The notes: generated by a model not told the origin, from the letters alone. DNA of 64,000 bases from Saccharibacillus kuerlensis DSM 22868 (GCF_000378145.1 NZ_KB899285.1:93406-157405); one strand, 5' to 3'. Numbered from the stretch's first letter, positions 1 to 9,075 are shown. Program-made: numbers and translations.

Positions 1-81
1 CACCCGACCGAGCGAGACATTGCGGCGTTCCAGCTCCGGAAAGGAGTCCAAAATCGCGATTTTTTGTTCGAAAGTAAGCAT
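1..81 (-). CDS. 5' end of an unidentified conserved protein (cut by window edge)
   Basis: Only the first 27 codons are inside the window. The readable N-terminus starts MLTFEQKIAILDSFPELERR and continues to residue 27, where the window ends. A GGAGG ribosome binding site lies about 12 bases upstream of the ATG on the minus strand, and the short frame is open to the edge. This style of N-terminus recurs in small uncharacterised Firmicute proteins, but I cannot assign a function. It runs in the same direction as the two HAD genes upstream of it and may be the last gene of that run. Confidence 0.55.
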   Translation of the reverse strand, partial: MLTFEQKIAILDSFPELERRNVSLGRV

Positions 82-132
82 ATAGAGAGTAAACCTCCAA
101 TAAAATTTGTTTTAAACCTTGTCAATGTGCCG

Positions 133-912
133 CTACAGCAGTCCGACCATTTTCAATCCATGTGCAATGCCGTCGTCCTCATTGGTCTTTGTGACCCACT
201 TGGCGACTTCCTGCACTTCCGGCAGGGCGTTGCCCATAGCGACACTGTTCGGAATGCCGGCGAGCATCTCCAGGTCGTTCAGCGCGTCGCCGAAAGCGTA
301 TTGGCGTTCAAGCGGAATGCCAAGTTTCTCCGTGATTTTGCGAATGCCCTCGAGCTTGCTGCCGCCGGCTGGAAGTACATCCGCAGACAGCGGACTCCAG
401 CGGATGAAGTGCAGGGACGGCAGAATCTCTTCATAATGTGCCTCGTCCGCTTCGCTGCAGAACAGCGAAGCTTGATAGACGCTTCCTTCTTTGTAGAAGT
501 GCGGATCGGGCGACGACATCGAAATGTAATTGAGCAGCATACCGAAGCCCTGCGCGACAAATTCGTCATTCGGTACGGTTGCTTTCATTTCTTTATCGTC
601 GATCAGAATGACCGGATGGTTATGTGTCAGCGCAATAGCCGTCATCTTCTCCAGTGAACCTTTGTCAATCGGATTTGTGTAGATAACTTCGCCGTTCAAG
701 ACAACATACTGTCCGCTGTAGCTGACGTACGTATCGATACCCAGCTCCTCGCGGATTTCTTCGAATAAGAACTGCGGCCGGCCTGTCGCAATCGCGACAA
801 TATGGCCTCTGCGCTTCAGTTCGAAGACCGCTTCCTTCGCGGACAGCGGAATATTTTTCTGCTCGTCTACCAGCGTGCCGTCAATATCGAAAAAGACGAT
901 ACTTTGCTCCAT
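133..912 (-). CDS. Cof-type HAD-IIB family phosphatase
   Basis: A 259-residue haloacid-dehalogenase-like hydrolase of the Cof (IIB) subgroup, predicted to dephosphorylate small sugar phosphates or similar metabolites in the cytoplasm. Motif I is the DIDGTLVDE stretch at residues 10-18 (two catalytic Asp). Motif II is the AIATGRP segment near 40, and motif III/IV is the FGDALNDLEML segment near 205, which carries the Mg-binding Asp residues. Length is normal for the family. The ATG has a GGAG eight bases upstream. It is a tandem paralogue of the gene at 961-1737: the LERQYAFGDALNDLEML stretch is shared and the C-termini are very similar, so a recent duplication is likely. Substrate is unknown. 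Confidence 0.85.
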   Translation of the reverse strand: MEQSIVFFDIDGTLVDEQKNIPLSAKEAVFELKRRGHIVAIATGRPQFLFEEIREELGIDTYVSYSGQYVVLNGEVIYTNPIDKGSLEKMTAIALTHNHPVILIDDKEMKATVPNDEFVAQGFGMLLNYISMSSPDPHFYKEGSVYQASLFCSEADEAHYEEILPSLHFIRWSPLSADVLPAGGSKLEGIRKITEKLGIPLERQYAFGDALNDLEMLAGIPNSVAMGNALPEVQEVAKWVTKTNEDDGIAHGLKMVGLL

Positions 913-960
913 GTTAGCGTCTCCGTTTCTTTTATGAAATTGTCTTCAAGCGGAGCCGCC

Positions 961-1737
961 TTACAGCAGTCCGGCCAGTTTCAGCCCCTGCGCAATACCG
1001 TCTTCGTTATTCGACGTGGTAACCCATTTGGCGGCTTCTTTCGCTTCCGGCAGACCGTTGCCCATCGCGACGCTGTTCGGAATTCCCTGCAGCATTTCCA
1101 GATCGTTCAAGGCATCTCCGAAAGCATATTGACGCTCCAGCGGAATTCCGAGCTTTTCTGTAATTTTGCCAATACCCTTGAATTTGCTGCCTCCGGCCGG
1201 CAGAACGTCGAGCGAGAACGGATGCCAGCGTATAAAATCAAACGTGCCGAACAGCGTCTCATAAGGCTTCTCTTCGCCTTCGGCGCAGAACAGCAGCGAC
1301 TGATAGATGAAACGATCCTTGTAGTACAGCGGATCGTGGGTTGGCAGCGTACCGATTTGCAGTGTACCGATACTTTCCGTGACCCGTTCGCTGTCCGGTA
1401 CATTGGCGCGCATGTCTTCATGATCCATATAGACAACGGCATGGTCATGCTGCAGAGCCAGATTGGTCAGCTGCTCCAGCGCTTTGTCGTTCAGCGGATT
1501 CGTAAATACGACTTCGCCTTCGAGTACGACGTAAGAACCGTTGTAGCTGACATACGTATCAATGTTCAATTCTTTGCGAATATGCTCAAACAAGAAAGGC
1601 GCTCTTCCGGTTGCAATCGCAACAATGTGTCCCTGTTCTTTCAATGCTGCGACTGCTTCGCGGGTCGAGTCGTTGACCTGTTTGTTATCGTTCAGCAGCG
1701 TGCCGTCAAGGTCAAAAAAGATAATGCTTTTTTCCAT
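961..1737 (-). CDS. Cof-type HAD-IIB family phosphatase (tandem paralogue)
   Basis: A 258-residue cytoplasmic HAD-IIB phosphatase. The open frame extends further upstream, but the start is placed at the ATG at 1737 because a GGAGGG ribosome binding site sits just before it and the protein then begins directly with the motif I block FFDLDGTLLND. The FGDALNDLEML metal-binding segment lies near the C-terminus. It resembles the 133-912 product throughout, including the PAGGSKxxGI and GIPNSVAMGN stretches. About 48 bases separate the two genes, so they are probably co-transcribed. Substrate cannot be told from sequence. The gene is divergent from the malic enzyme at 1985. Confidence 0.85.
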   Translation of the reverse strand: MEKSIIFFDLDGTLLNDNKQVNDSTREAVAALKEQGHIVAIATGRAPFLFEHIRKELNIDTYVSYNGSYVVLEGEVVFTNPLNDKALEQLTNLALQHDHAVVYMDHEDMRANVPDSERVTESIGTLQIGTLPTHDPLYYKDRFIYQSLLFCAEGEEKPYETLFGTFDFIRWHPFSLDVLPAGGSKFKGIGKITEKLGIPLERQYAFGDALNDLEMLQGIPNSVAMGNGLPEAKEAAKWVTTSNNEDGIAQGLKLAGLL

Positions 1738-1984
1738 ATGAGATTCCCTCCATTTGCATTTATCGCGTCTTGACGCGGTTTTCCGCAGTTCTGTCTCTGT
1801 ATGATCGGCGCCTTGTATCCGTTTCGCCGTATCTCTGTCTTCTCTAGTATAACATGAGGATGGCAGGGGAATCTTTTGTTTCAAAACTATGATATAATAA
1901 GTCCGAATTTGGTATGTAAGCGTTATCAGACAGCGAGCAAGGTTTGAAGCCTGCTGCCAATACCGTATCCTCAGGAGGTAGACA

Positions 1985-3391
1985 ATGGCCCTTGGAACGA
2001 GCATGATCATACGTTTGCAGATGGATAAAAAGCAGGTGACGTTCGGCGAGGTTGCCGGTGCAATCGGTGACGGAGGTGGCGACGTGGTCGCAATCGACGT
2101 TATTCACGCTAGCCCCGAGCACACAATTCGCGATTTGACGATCAACCTTCCTGAAAAAATGCGCGATTCGGTGCTTCAAGCAGTCGAAGCGCTCCCCGGT
2201 GTCACAATCGTCAACGTATCGGACCGGACATTCCTGGCTCATATCGGCGGAAAGATCGAGATTCAAGCGAAAACGCCGGTCAAAAACCGTGAGGATCTGT
2301 CCCATGTATATACGCCCGGTGTAGCCAAAGTCTGCATGGCGATTCATGAAGATCCGCAAAAAGCTTTTACGCTGACGGTCAAGCGGAACATGGTCGCGGT
2401 CGTTTCCGACGGGACAGCGGTTCTGGGGTTGGGCGACATCGGACCGAAAGCGGCTATGCCAGTCATGGAAGGCAAAGCGATGCTGTTCAAACAGTTTGCC
2501 GGTGTAGATGCCTTTCCGATCTGCTTGGATACAAAAGACACGGAAGAGATTATTCGTACAGTCAAGCTGATCGCTCCGGCGTTCGGGGGTATCAATCTGG
2601 AAGACATCGGATCGCCTCGCTGCTTCGAGATTGAGCGAAGACTGACGGAGGAACTGGATATTCCGGTCTTCCACGACGATCAGCACGGAACGGCGGTTGT
2701 CGTATTGGCGGGTCTGCTCAATGCGCTGCGCATCGTCGGCAAGAAATTGGAAGATGCCAAGATCGTCGTTCTGGGTGTTGGTGCGGCGGGTGCAGCCTGC
2801 ATCAAGATGCTGATGGCGGCCGGCGCACAAAACCTGATCGCAGTCGATCGCTGTGGGGCGCTGCACCGGGCGGAGAAATATGACAATCAGATGTGGGAAT
2901 GGATCGCGGATCACTGCAATCCGAAGGGCGAAACCGGCGAATTGGAGCATGTGATCGCCGGAGCGGATGTGTTCGTCGGCGTGTCACGTCCGAATCTGCT
3001 GACACTGGACCATATTAAATCTATGGCTTCCGATCCCATTGTCTTCGCGATGGCCAACCCCGATCCGGAGATCGATCCGGAGCTGGCGGAAGCCCATGTA
3101 CGTGTTCTGGCGACAGGACGAAGCGACTTCCCGAACCAGATCAACAACGTACTTTGTTTCCCGGGGATGTTCCGCGGTGCGCTCGACTGCCGCGCAAGAG
3201 TCATCAATGAAGAGATGAAAGTAGCCGCCGCACAGGCGATCGCATCAGTCGTTGAAGACGACGAACTGAACGAGCAGTATATTATTCCGAGCGTATTCAA
3301 TGATAAAGTCGTAGACCGTATTCGGAATGGTGTCGTCGAAGCTGCGCTGCGTACCGGCGTAGCGCGGCGTACGCCGCCGGAATTCCGTTAA
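1985..3391 (+). CDS. NAD(P)-dependent malic enzyme with N-terminal ACT-like domain
   Basis: A 468-residue enzyme predicted to decarboxylate malate to pyruvate with reduction of NAD(P). Residues 1-75 look like an ACT regulatory domain (MIIRLQMDKKQVTFGEVAGA and following), which is absent from minimal bacterial malic enzymes of about 400 residues. The catalytic part starts near residue 90 with the VYTPGVAKVC motif. It continues with the GLGDIGPKAAMPVMEGKA block, the FHDDQHGTA metal-site motif and a Rossmann glycine motif GVGAAGAACIKML. A strong AGGAGG ribosome binding site precedes the ATG, and a terminator follows at 3463. The ACT domain suggests allosteric control by a small ligand (inference). 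Cofactor preference is not determinable here. Confidence 0.9.
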   Translation: MALGTSMIIRLQMDKKQVTFGEVAGAIGDGGGDVVAIDVIHASPEHTIRDLTINLPEKMRDSVLQAVEALPGVTIVNVSDRTFLAHIGGKIEIQAKTPVKNREDLSHVYTPGVAKVCMAIHEDPQKAFTLTVKRNMVAVVSDGTAVLGLGDIGPKAAMPVMEGKAMLFKQFAGVDAFPICLDTKDTEEIIRTVKLIAPAFGGINLEDIGSPRCFEIERRLTEELDIPVFHDDQHGTAVVVLAGLLNALRIVGKKLEDAKIVVLGVGAAGAACIKMLMAAGAQNLIAVDRCGALHRAEKYDNQMWEWIADHCNPKGETGELEHVIAGADVFVGVSRPNLLTLDHIKSMASDPIVFAMANPDPEIDPELAEAHVRVLATGRSDFPNQINNVLCFPGMFRGALDCRARVINEEMKVAAAQAIASVVEDDELNEQYIIPSVFNDKVVDRIRNGVVEAALRTGVARRTPPEFR

Positions 3392-3462
3392 GCACACGCT
3401 TAAAGGGAAGAAGGACAGGACAGCTGCACAGTAAAGCGAATAGAACCTTCTTGAGAGTCTTA

Positions 3463-3490
3463 GGAGCGGCAGTTTGCCGCTCCTTTTTAT
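3463..3490 (+). terminator. Intrinsic terminator after the malic enzyme gene
   Basis: Nine-base-pair perfect stem (GGAGCGGCA / TGCCGCTCC) with a three-base loop, followed by a run of five T. It lies about 70 bases after the stop codon. Confidence 0.9.
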
Positions 3491-3547
3491 TCTGCTTAAG
3501 TTTCTTCTTTTCTTCTTCTTTAAAAAACTTTTTCTTCAAAAAAACGC

Positions 3548-3577
3548 TTGCATTCGATTTTCAATTTCTGCTATATT
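3548..3577 (+). promoter_or_regulatory. Candidate sigma-A promoter of the ABC exporter operon
   Basis: TTGCAT at 3548-3553 and TATATT at 3572-3577 with an 18-base spacer, about 75 bases upstream of the first permease start and just after the preceding terminator. Four of six and five of six bases match the consensus boxes. Confidence 0.5.
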
Positions 3578-3651
3578 AGTGACCTTCTCTTTTTCTCACC
3601 TTGTCTGAAGTGGACGTTCACCGTCAACCCAAAGCTTATCGGAGGTGTAAG

Positions 3652-4467
3652 ATGATTTCTTTTAGGACCCTTTTGTATAACGGCAATACCCGGCTTTATT
3701 TGGCGCTGGCTTCCAAAGCCTACGCCCGCAATATCCAGTACAGAGGCTCGCATCTGCTGCATAATTTCGCGAGTGCGGTGTTCGGTTATCTGTACGCCTG
3801 CATCTGGATCGGGCTTGGCCGCGATCATTCGCTCGGTGAATACGGGATGATCGGCATGATGCAGTATATTACGTTTACTCAAGCTTCGCTGTGGGTCTCA
3901 AGTTTTACTACGAATGGTCTTGGCATTCCGCAGAGCGTACGCACAGGGCAGATCTCGCTCGACCTGATGCGACCGGTGCATCTGTTTGCGCATCTGGCCG
4001 CCAAAGAAGCCGGGCAGATCGCCTATCAGTTTCTGTACAAGTCGATTCCCGTCTATCTGATCATGCTGCTTGCGCTCGGCCTGATGCCAGCGGAAGGCGG
4101 ACGTACGCTGCCGCTCGCGCTGCTCGCATTGACAGGTTCAGCGTATTTGTCGATCTGTATCGGCTATTTGATCGGGATCAGCGCGCTGTGGACAACCGAA
4201 TCGTCCTGGCTCCATTGGGGCAATCAGGCGATAATGAATTTGCTGGCCGGGTTTTTCATCCCGCTGCAGTGGCTGCCGCTGTGGTTGCAGCAGATCGCAT
4301 GGGCATCGCCTTACCCGTTTATGCTCTACGCTCCTACACAGCTGTATCTGGGAAAAGGAGATCCTGCGCTGCTGCTCGGTACGCTTGCCTGGTGCACGGT
4401 TCTAACTCTGGTATGTCTGCTGGCAACGCATGTCATGCGGCGTAAAGTGGAGGTGCAGGGAGGATGA
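3652..4467 (+). CDS. ABC-2 type exporter permease, COG4587-like subunit
   Basis: A 271-residue membrane permease with about six hydrophobic segments, the first half of a two-permease ABC exporter with the next gene. The start is set at the ATG at 3652, which has a GGAGGTG ribosome binding site directly upstream; the frame is open further upstream from a TTG but without a site. The N-terminus carries the KAYARNIQYRG amphipathic stretch typical of this ABC-2 subfamily. The gene overlaps the next one by four bases (ATGA), so translation is coupled. Families of this three-gene type are usually annotated as uncharacterised or daunorubicin-like exporters; the cargo is unknown. Confidence 0.8.
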   Translation: MISFRTLLYNGNTRLYLALASKAYARNIQYRGSHLLHNFASAVFGYLYACIWIGLGRDHSLGEYGMIGMMQYITFTQASLWVSSFTTNGLGIPQSVRTGQISLDLMRPVHLFAHLAAKEAGQIAYQFLYKSIPVYLIMLLALGLMPAEGGRTLPLALLALTGSAYLSICIGYLIGISALWTTESSWLHWGNQAIMNLLAGFFIPLQWLPLWLQQIAWASPYPFMLYAPTQLYLGKGDPALLLGTLAWCTVLTLVCLLATHVMRRKVEVQGG

Positions 4468-5300
4468 CTCAATCGACACAGATGCCAAATAGAACAAATC
4501 GGGCGATCCGTCGTTACATAAAGTTGTACCTCCTGCTGATTCGTACCAGTATCCGCAGCCGAATGCAGTACCGGTTCAACTTCGCGTTGGGTTCGATTCT
4601 CGCTGCGCTGATCCAGCTGTCCGAATTTCTTATGGTCGCGATTGTGCTGGCGAAGTTCGGAGCGGTGCAGGGGTGGAGTGTGTATGAGATCGGCTATCTG
4701 TTTGCAGTAATGACTTTTTCCAAAACGCTTTATCGAACATTCGGCGACGAGGTGCATCATCTGGAGAGCTATCTAGTTGAAGGCGAGCTGGATCAGCTGC
4801 TGACAAAGCCTCTGCCGGTGCTGCTGTCCCTAATGCCCCGCAGCTTCCGGCTTATGCTCGGTGAAGTGATTCAGGGCACGGCAATTATGATCTGGGCATT
4901 CGGCGGCATGCTGGGCAGCGGACAGATCACCTGGTGGGCGATTCCGCAGACAGTATTCGCAATCTTGACCGGAGCTGTTGTGCTGTTTGCGATTGGGCTG
5001 GCGACAGCGACATGCGGATTCTGGACGACGCGGATTTCCATGCTGCAAAATATGACCGAAGACGCGGCGCAGACGGCGGCGCGTTATCCGCTGACTTTGT
5101 ATCCAAACTGGATGGGCGGACTGCTGCTGACCGCGATTCCGGTAGGACTGGTCAATTATTTGCCGGCGCTCTATATTTTGCGGGGCGAATTGGGCATATG
5201 GGTATTTCCGCTGTTGGCCGCCGCCGCATGCCTGGCTCTGCTGCTGGCGCTGCGGTTCTGGACGTTCGGAATGAGCAAATACCAGAGTACGGGAAGCTGA
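4464..5300 (+). CDS. ABC-2 type exporter permease, COG3694-like subunit
   Basis: A 278-residue multispanning membrane protein and the partner permease of the 3652 gene. It has a polar N-terminus (about 40 residues, with RSRMQYRFNFALG leading into the first helix) and then five to six hydrophobic segments. The EVHHLESYLVEGELDQLLTKPL cytoplasmic loop (described only, residues about 95-116) is characteristic of the family. Its ATG overlaps the stop of the first permease, and its stop lies 13 bases before the ATPase start, so the three genes form one operon. Substrate unknown. Confidence 0.8.
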   Translation: MTQSTQMPNRTNRAIRRYIKLYLLLIRTSIRSRMQYRFNFALGSILAALIQLSEFLMVAIVLAKFGAVQGWSVYEIGYLFAVMTFSKTLYRTFGDEVHHLESYLVEGELDQLLTKPLPVLLSLMPRSFRLMLGEVIQGTAIMIWAFGGMLGSGQITWWAIPQTVFAILTGAVVLFAIGLATATCGFWTTRISMLQNMTEDAAQTAARYPLTLYPNWMGGLLLTAIPVGLVNYLPALYILRGELGIWVFPLLAAAACLALLLALRFWTFGMSKYQSTGS

Positions 5301-5313
5301 GAGGAGGCAGATC

Positions 5314-6324
5314 ATGAATACCACTCATGTTGGTCAGCGTACGGAGCAGGCGGCAATCGAAGCGATAAACCTATGCAAAAGCTTTCGTACGCCGGTTGTC
5401 GCCGGAGGAAAGTTTGCGGGTGTCCGTTCCCTTTTCTCCAGGGAGTACAAGGTGAAAGAAGCGGTACAGGATATCGGATTTACGGTAAAAAGCGGAGAAT
5501 TTGTCGGGTATATCGGTCCTAACGGGGCAGGGAAATCCACAACGATCAAGATGCTGACCGGCATTCTGCATCCGTCATCAGGCAGCGTCAGGTTGGCAGG
5601 TGTCGATCCGCACACCGATCGCAGGCGCTGCGCCTCGAAGATCGGTGTTGTATTCGGGCAGCGCAGTCAGCTGTGGTGGGATCTACCGGTCAAGGATTCG
5701 TACGATATTTTGGCGCATATGTACGGAGTGAGCGACAAGGACAAGAATCGGCGTCTCGATGAGTTTGCCGGACTGCTCGATCTGAATGAATTCTGGGATA
5801 CGCCGGTAAGGAAGCTGTCGCTTGGACAGCGAATGCGGGCGGATATCGCGGCTGCGATGCTGCACGATCCGGAGCTGCTGTTTCTGGACGAACCGACAAT
5901 TGGACTCGATGTGAATGCCAAGCGGAATATTCGCGGGTTTCTGAAAGTGCTGAATGAACAGTTTGGGAAAACGATTCTGCTCACTACGCACGATATGGAC
6001 GATATTGAGCAGCTGTGCCGTCGCGTAATGGTAATTGGCGGCGGAAGGCTGACATTCGACGGTACGACAGAAGAGCTGCGGCGGAAGATCGGGCTGCCGA
6101 CACAGATCAAAGTCACCTATCGAGACGGATACCGACTGCCGGAAGAAAGATTGCTGTCGATCCATGTCGTGGAACTCGGCGAACATACGCTGACGGTTGG
6201 AGTGAATCGGCAGAAGACCCGTACCATGGATATTCTGCGTGAACTCGGACACTGGGGAGAAATTGACGACGTGGAGATGCATGAGCCGGATTTCGAAGAA
6301 ATTATCCGGCAAGTATATATGTAG
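5314..6324 (+). CDS. ABC exporter ATP-binding protein, COG4586-like
   Basis: A 336-residue ATPase that would energise the two permeases encoded immediately upstream. Walker A is GPNGAGKST (residues about 70-78), the signature is LSLGQRMRADIAAAML, Walker B is ELLFLDEPTIGLD, and the switch His is in LLTTHDMDD. An N-terminal extension of about 45 residues precedes the nucleotide-binding domain, as is usual for this subfamily, and a C-terminal region of about 90 residues follows. AGGAGG precedes the ATG. The Q-loop region FGQRSQLWWDLPV is typical of the daunorubicin/COG4586 type. Cargo cannot be predicted. Confidence 0.88.
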   Translation: MNTTHVGQRTEQAAIEAINLCKSFRTPVVAGGKFAGVRSLFSREYKVKEAVQDIGFTVKSGEFVGYIGPNGAGKSTTIKMLTGILHPSSGSVRLAGVDPHTDRRRCASKIGVVFGQRSQLWWDLPVKDSYDILAHMYGVSDKDKNRRLDEFAGLLDLNEFWDTPVRKLSLGQRMRADIAAAMLHDPELLFLDEPTIGLDVNAKRNIRGFLKVLNEQFGKTILLTTHDMDDIEQLCRRVMVIGGGRLTFDGTTEELRRKIGLPTQIKVTYRDGYRLPEERLLSIHVVELGEHTLTVGVNRQKTRTMDILRELGHWGEIDDVEMHEPDFEEIIRQVYM

Positions 6325-6334
6325 GTAAATAGAA

Positions 6335-6372
6335 AAGGGCCCTGCTTCCTGTTGAAGCGAAGAGCCCTTCTT
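6335..6372. terminator. Terminator between convergent ABC ATPase and HD hydrolase genes
   Basis: Outer arms AAGGGC (6335-6340) and GCCCTT (6364-6369), inner arms GCTTC / GAAGC, followed by a T-rich tract. The A-run on the left also gives a T-run on the other strand, so it may serve both genes. Confidence 0.65.
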
Positions 6373-6432
6373 CTTATGGAATTCTAAGGATACATTCCGC
6401 TTAGCATGTATCGTTTTGTTCGAGCCGCTTGT

Positions 6433-6852
6433 TCAGGACAGCAGCGTATCCAGCGCTTTACTGTATTTCTCTACACGCTTATGGTCTTCCTCCGACGCTT
6501 CTTTGATTCGGGTCAGATCCATATTGTCCTGCAGGTCGAGAATTTTGACCCGGGAAGCGAGACGATGGCCTTTGATTCGGCGAATAAAATGTTCGTATTC
6601 CTCGTCTTCCCGGCGGGACAAATGATCGACCGCTGCAACGATTTCTTCGGAGAAACCTTCGCGCCGCAGATCGTCCAGCGTCAGCTCGGTATCCTCGATC
6701 GTATCATGCAGCGCAGCAACAATCTGTTCTTCTTCGGTCAGCGCACGGAGCATCAGACGAAAAGGGTGGAAAATAAACGGCTGACCGCCCTTATCAGTCT
6801 GGCCCTCGTGATAGCGCGCTGCCAGGGTGATCGCTTTGGTTAGCGTAGACAT
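6433..6852 (-). CDS. Small HD-domain hydrolase, SpoT/MESH1-like
   Basis: A 139-residue stand-alone HD-domain protein. Its motifs match the hydrolase half of Rel/SpoT enzymes: the opening AARYHEGQTDKGGQPFIFHP block (first metal His and Arg region), the HD pair in ALHDTIEDT, and the Asp/Asn pair in KILDLQDNMDL. It has no synthetase or regulatory domains, like small alarmone hydrolases of the MESH1 type, which cleave (p)ppGpp (established for the family; the activity here is inference). The start at 6852 follows an AAAGGAGG ribosome binding site; an upstream in-frame ATG at 6903 lacks one. It could instead act on another nucleotide. Confidence 0.78.
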   Translation of the reverse strand: MSTLTKAITLAARYHEGQTDKGGQPFIFHPFRLMLRALTEEEQIVAALHDTIEDTELTLDDLRREGFSEEIVAAVDHLSRREDEEYEHFIRRIKGHRLASRVKILDLQDNMDLTRIKEASEEDHKRVEKYSKALDTLLS

Positions 6853-6932
6853 AGACAGACCTCCTTTGCTTCTTTTTAACCGCCGGAAGTCCATAACACA
6901 CATCCTCTGCCGAAATGGATCTCATACCTAAT

Positions 6933-6957
6933 AAAAAAAGCACCTCCTAAGAGGTGC
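6933..6957 (-). terminator. Terminator downstream of opuD
   Basis: Perfect seven-base stem GCACCTC / GAGGTGC with a CTAA loop, followed on the minus strand by seven T. It lies about 95 bases after the opuD stop and next to a short inverted-repeat remnant (6958-7016). Confidence 0.85.
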
Positions 6958-7016
6958 GTAAGGCTGTCGATAAAGCTTGGTCCGCACAAGGCGAATCGGA
7001 CTTTATCGACAATTGG
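6958..7016. repeat. Short remnant resembling the terminator-targeting element
   Basis: About 59 bases directly abutting the opuD terminator hairpin. The left side reads GGCTGTCGATAAAG and the right side is its inverted counterpart CTTTATCGAC (7001-7010), with inner TCCG / CGGA arms. The ends match the terminal sequences of the elements at 20020 and 25376, and the middle contains AAGGCGAA, part of their conserved core. I read it as an internally deleted copy. No second hairpin copy is present on the far side, so the duplication cannot be shown here. Confidence 0.5.
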
Positions 7017-7051
7017 AATTTCCGGTACCGATCCGAGGAATATACCGTATA

Positions 7052-8578
7052 TTAAGCTTTCTTCTCGAGGATAGGCGAGGTTTTCCGCTTGGCGGGAAGT
7101 GTTTCTTTGGCATCCTGCTTCAGCGATTTCAGCAGGCTGGACGCCATCATAATGATGACGAACGAGAAAGGGAATGCTGCGATAATCATCGTGTTTTGCA
7201 GCGCCTGCAGTCCGCCGGAATACAGCAGGACAAGCGCGATGGAAGTCAGCAGTGCGCCCCAAACCATTTTCAACATATTGTTCGGATTCTGCGAACCGTT
7301 CGTCGTCATCATGCCGAGAACGAAAGTGCCGGAGTCCGCCGAAGTAATGAAGAACGTGCCGATCAGACAGATTGCAAAAATGGAAATGATATGTCCGAAC
7401 GGGAAAGTGTCCAGCATGCCGAACAATGACTGTTCTGTAGCCAAAGCCGAGATGATCGTTTGTCCGCTCTGTTCGAGCGAGATAGCCGATCCGCCGAATA
7501 CCGAGAACCACAGGAAGCCAAGCAGAGAAGGAGCCAACAGCACGTAAGCAACGAATTCACGGATAGTCCGTCCTTTCGAAACGCGGGCGATAAAGATGCC
7601 GACGAATGGGGACCAGGAGATCCACCATGCCCAGTAGAAGATTGTCCATCCGTTGATCCATGCCCGATTCTCTTCGTTGAGCGGAGAAATTCGGAAACTC
7701 ATGTTCAGGAAGTTCTGCAGATAACGGCCAATCGTGTCGGTGAACAGGTTCAGCGTAAACAACGTCGGACCGAAGATGAACACGAGAGCGAGCAGTCCGG
7801 CCGCAAGCAGCATGTTCACATTGCTCAGAATTTTGATACCTTTGCCGAGTCCCGTCAGGGCAGAGATCATGAACAGCACGGTAACGGCCAAAATGATAAT
7901 AAACTGAGTGGTCATGTTGGACGGAACGCCGAAGAGGTACGACAATCCTCCATTAATCTGTACGGCGCCGAAGCCGAGCGATGTTGCAACACCGATCACC
8001 GTGGAAATTACGGCGATGACGTCGATCGTTTTACCGATTCCGCCGCTTGCATGTCGTCCCAGAATCGGCTTCAGCGTCGCGCTGATCAGACCCGGCTCGC
8101 CGCGTCTAAACATGAAGTAGGCCAAGGTCATGGCAACCAGACCGTAGACGGCCCAGGCATGAATGCCCCAATGGAAAAACGTATACTGCATGGCTTCCCG
8201 GATGGCCGTATTTGTTCCTGTCTCGCCGGTCGGAGAGCTTATGGCGTAGTGGCTGATTGGCTCGGCCGTTCCATAGAAGACCAATCCGATGCCGACGCCG
8301 GCACTGAACAGCATAGCCAGCCAGGTCGGACGGGAAAATTCAGGTTTGTCTTCCGCTTTGCCCAGTTTGATTTTGCCCATCGGGCTAAACAGCAGATAGA
8401 GGCAGACGGCCACGAAGCAGGTTACGATGATGAGGTAGTACCAACCGAAGCTGTCGGTTAAGAACCCCTGTACATTTGCGGTGAATTGTTCAAATGCCTT
8501 TGGAATTAAGGCACCGATGACGACTAGCGCCAAGATAATAGACGCCGAAATATAAAATACACTTGTTGCTTTCTTCAT
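7052..8578 (-). CDS. opuD: BCCT-family glycine betaine transporter, OpuD-like
   Basis: A 508-residue sodium- or proton-coupled importer of betaine-type osmoprotectants with about twelve transmembrane segments. The family fingerprint [19 protein letters not shown] (the aromatic substrate-site helix) is present. So are the segment around residues 77-107 ending in [16 protein letters not shown] and the [15 protein letters not shown] segment, all closely matching Bacillus OpuD. I place the start at the ATG at 8578 ([10 protein letters not shown]), which lines up with the OpuD N-terminus. A second ATG seven codons upstream (8599) is possible, and neither has an ideal ribosome binding site. The gene stands alone, flanked by a terminator and a long non-coding upstream region. 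Confidence 0.9.
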   Translation of the reverse strand: MKKATSVFYISASIILALVVIGALIPKAFEQFTANVQGFLTDSFGWYYLIIVTCFVAVCLYLLFSPMGKIKLGKAEDKPEFSRPTWLAMLFSAGVGIGLVFYGTAEPISHYAISSPTGETGTNTAIREAMQYTFFHWGIHAWAVYGLVAMTLAYFMFRRGEPGLISATLKPILGRHASGGIGKTIDVIAVISTVIGVATSLGFGAVQINGGLSYLFGVPSNMTTQFIIILAVTVLFMISALTGLGKGIKILSNVNMLLAAGLLALVFIFGPTLFTLNLFTDTIGRYLQNFLNMSFRISPLNEENRAWINGWTIFYWAWWISWSPFVGIFIARVSKGRTIREFVAYVLLAPSLLGFLWFSVFGGSAISLEQSGQTIISALATEQSLFGMLDTFPFGHIISIFAICLIGTFFITSADSGTFVLGMMTTNGSQNPNNMLKMVWGALLTSIALVLLYSGGLQALQNTMIIAAFPFSFVIIMMASSLLKSLKQDAKETLPAKRKTSPILEKKA

Positions 8579-8599
8579 AACTGGATTTACAACTCCCAT

Positions 8600-9047
8600 C
8601 TTTGATTTGCTCGCAGAGGGTTTTCTCTTTTTCGATTTGCGAGTCGGTCAAGCAGACTTACGAAATGCATCATTTCCGTTTTTGCTTTTGATCTTCCTCG
8701 TCCTCATAGAAAATGCACGGTGACTTATTGTGTCGATTCATGGTGGAAAATGAGGGTCGGCCGGTATACGAGGTTCAAGTATACCCTAACTTTCAATGAC
8801 GATGCAAAAATTCAATCGTGTAATCTTAAAATTGAAAGCGCGACCAATCCAAGCAGGCAAAGGGATACAAAAAAAATAAAAAAATTGGTCAGCGCACCGA
8901 AAAATTCGCTTTTTGCATGAATAAAGATGAGCTGCAGCCTTTCATTTATAGTGGGTTTTCTGAAGGCTGTGAAGACTGTTTTTGAAGCTTACCGAGTAGG
9001 GTTTAATGAGCGTGCATAGCCGCATTACGAGTAAGAAAATGGACATG
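8600..9047. other. Non-coding stretch upstream of opuD
   Basis: About 450 bases between opuD and the terminator of the aldo/keto reductase gene. A 66-codon frame at 8720-8920 has no ribosome binding site and unremarkable composition. I see no clear promoter boxes or riboswitch motif; it presumably carries the opuD promoter region. Confidence 0.5.
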
Positions 9048-9075
9048 AAAAAGCTGCCGAGAGTTTCTCGGCAGC
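9048..9075 (-). terminator. Terminator of the aldo/keto reductase gene
   Basis: Perfect ten-base stem GCTGCCGAGA / TCTCGGCAGC with a three-base loop, followed on the minus strand by five T. It lies about 65 bases past the stop codon. Confidence 0.9.

Noticed and set aside
1889..1900. TATAAT-like box before the malic enzyme gene as a promoter
   Set aside because: The -10 match is perfect but no acceptable -35 box lies 15-19 bases upstream, so I left it uncalled.
7460..8461. A 333-codon + strand frame opposite opuD
   Set aside because: Polar, Gln/Arg-rich translation with no motifs, antisense to a strongly conserved transporter.
8720..8920. A 66-codon frame upstream of opuD
   Set aside because: No ribosome binding site, no similarity that I recognise, and AT-rich intergenic composition.
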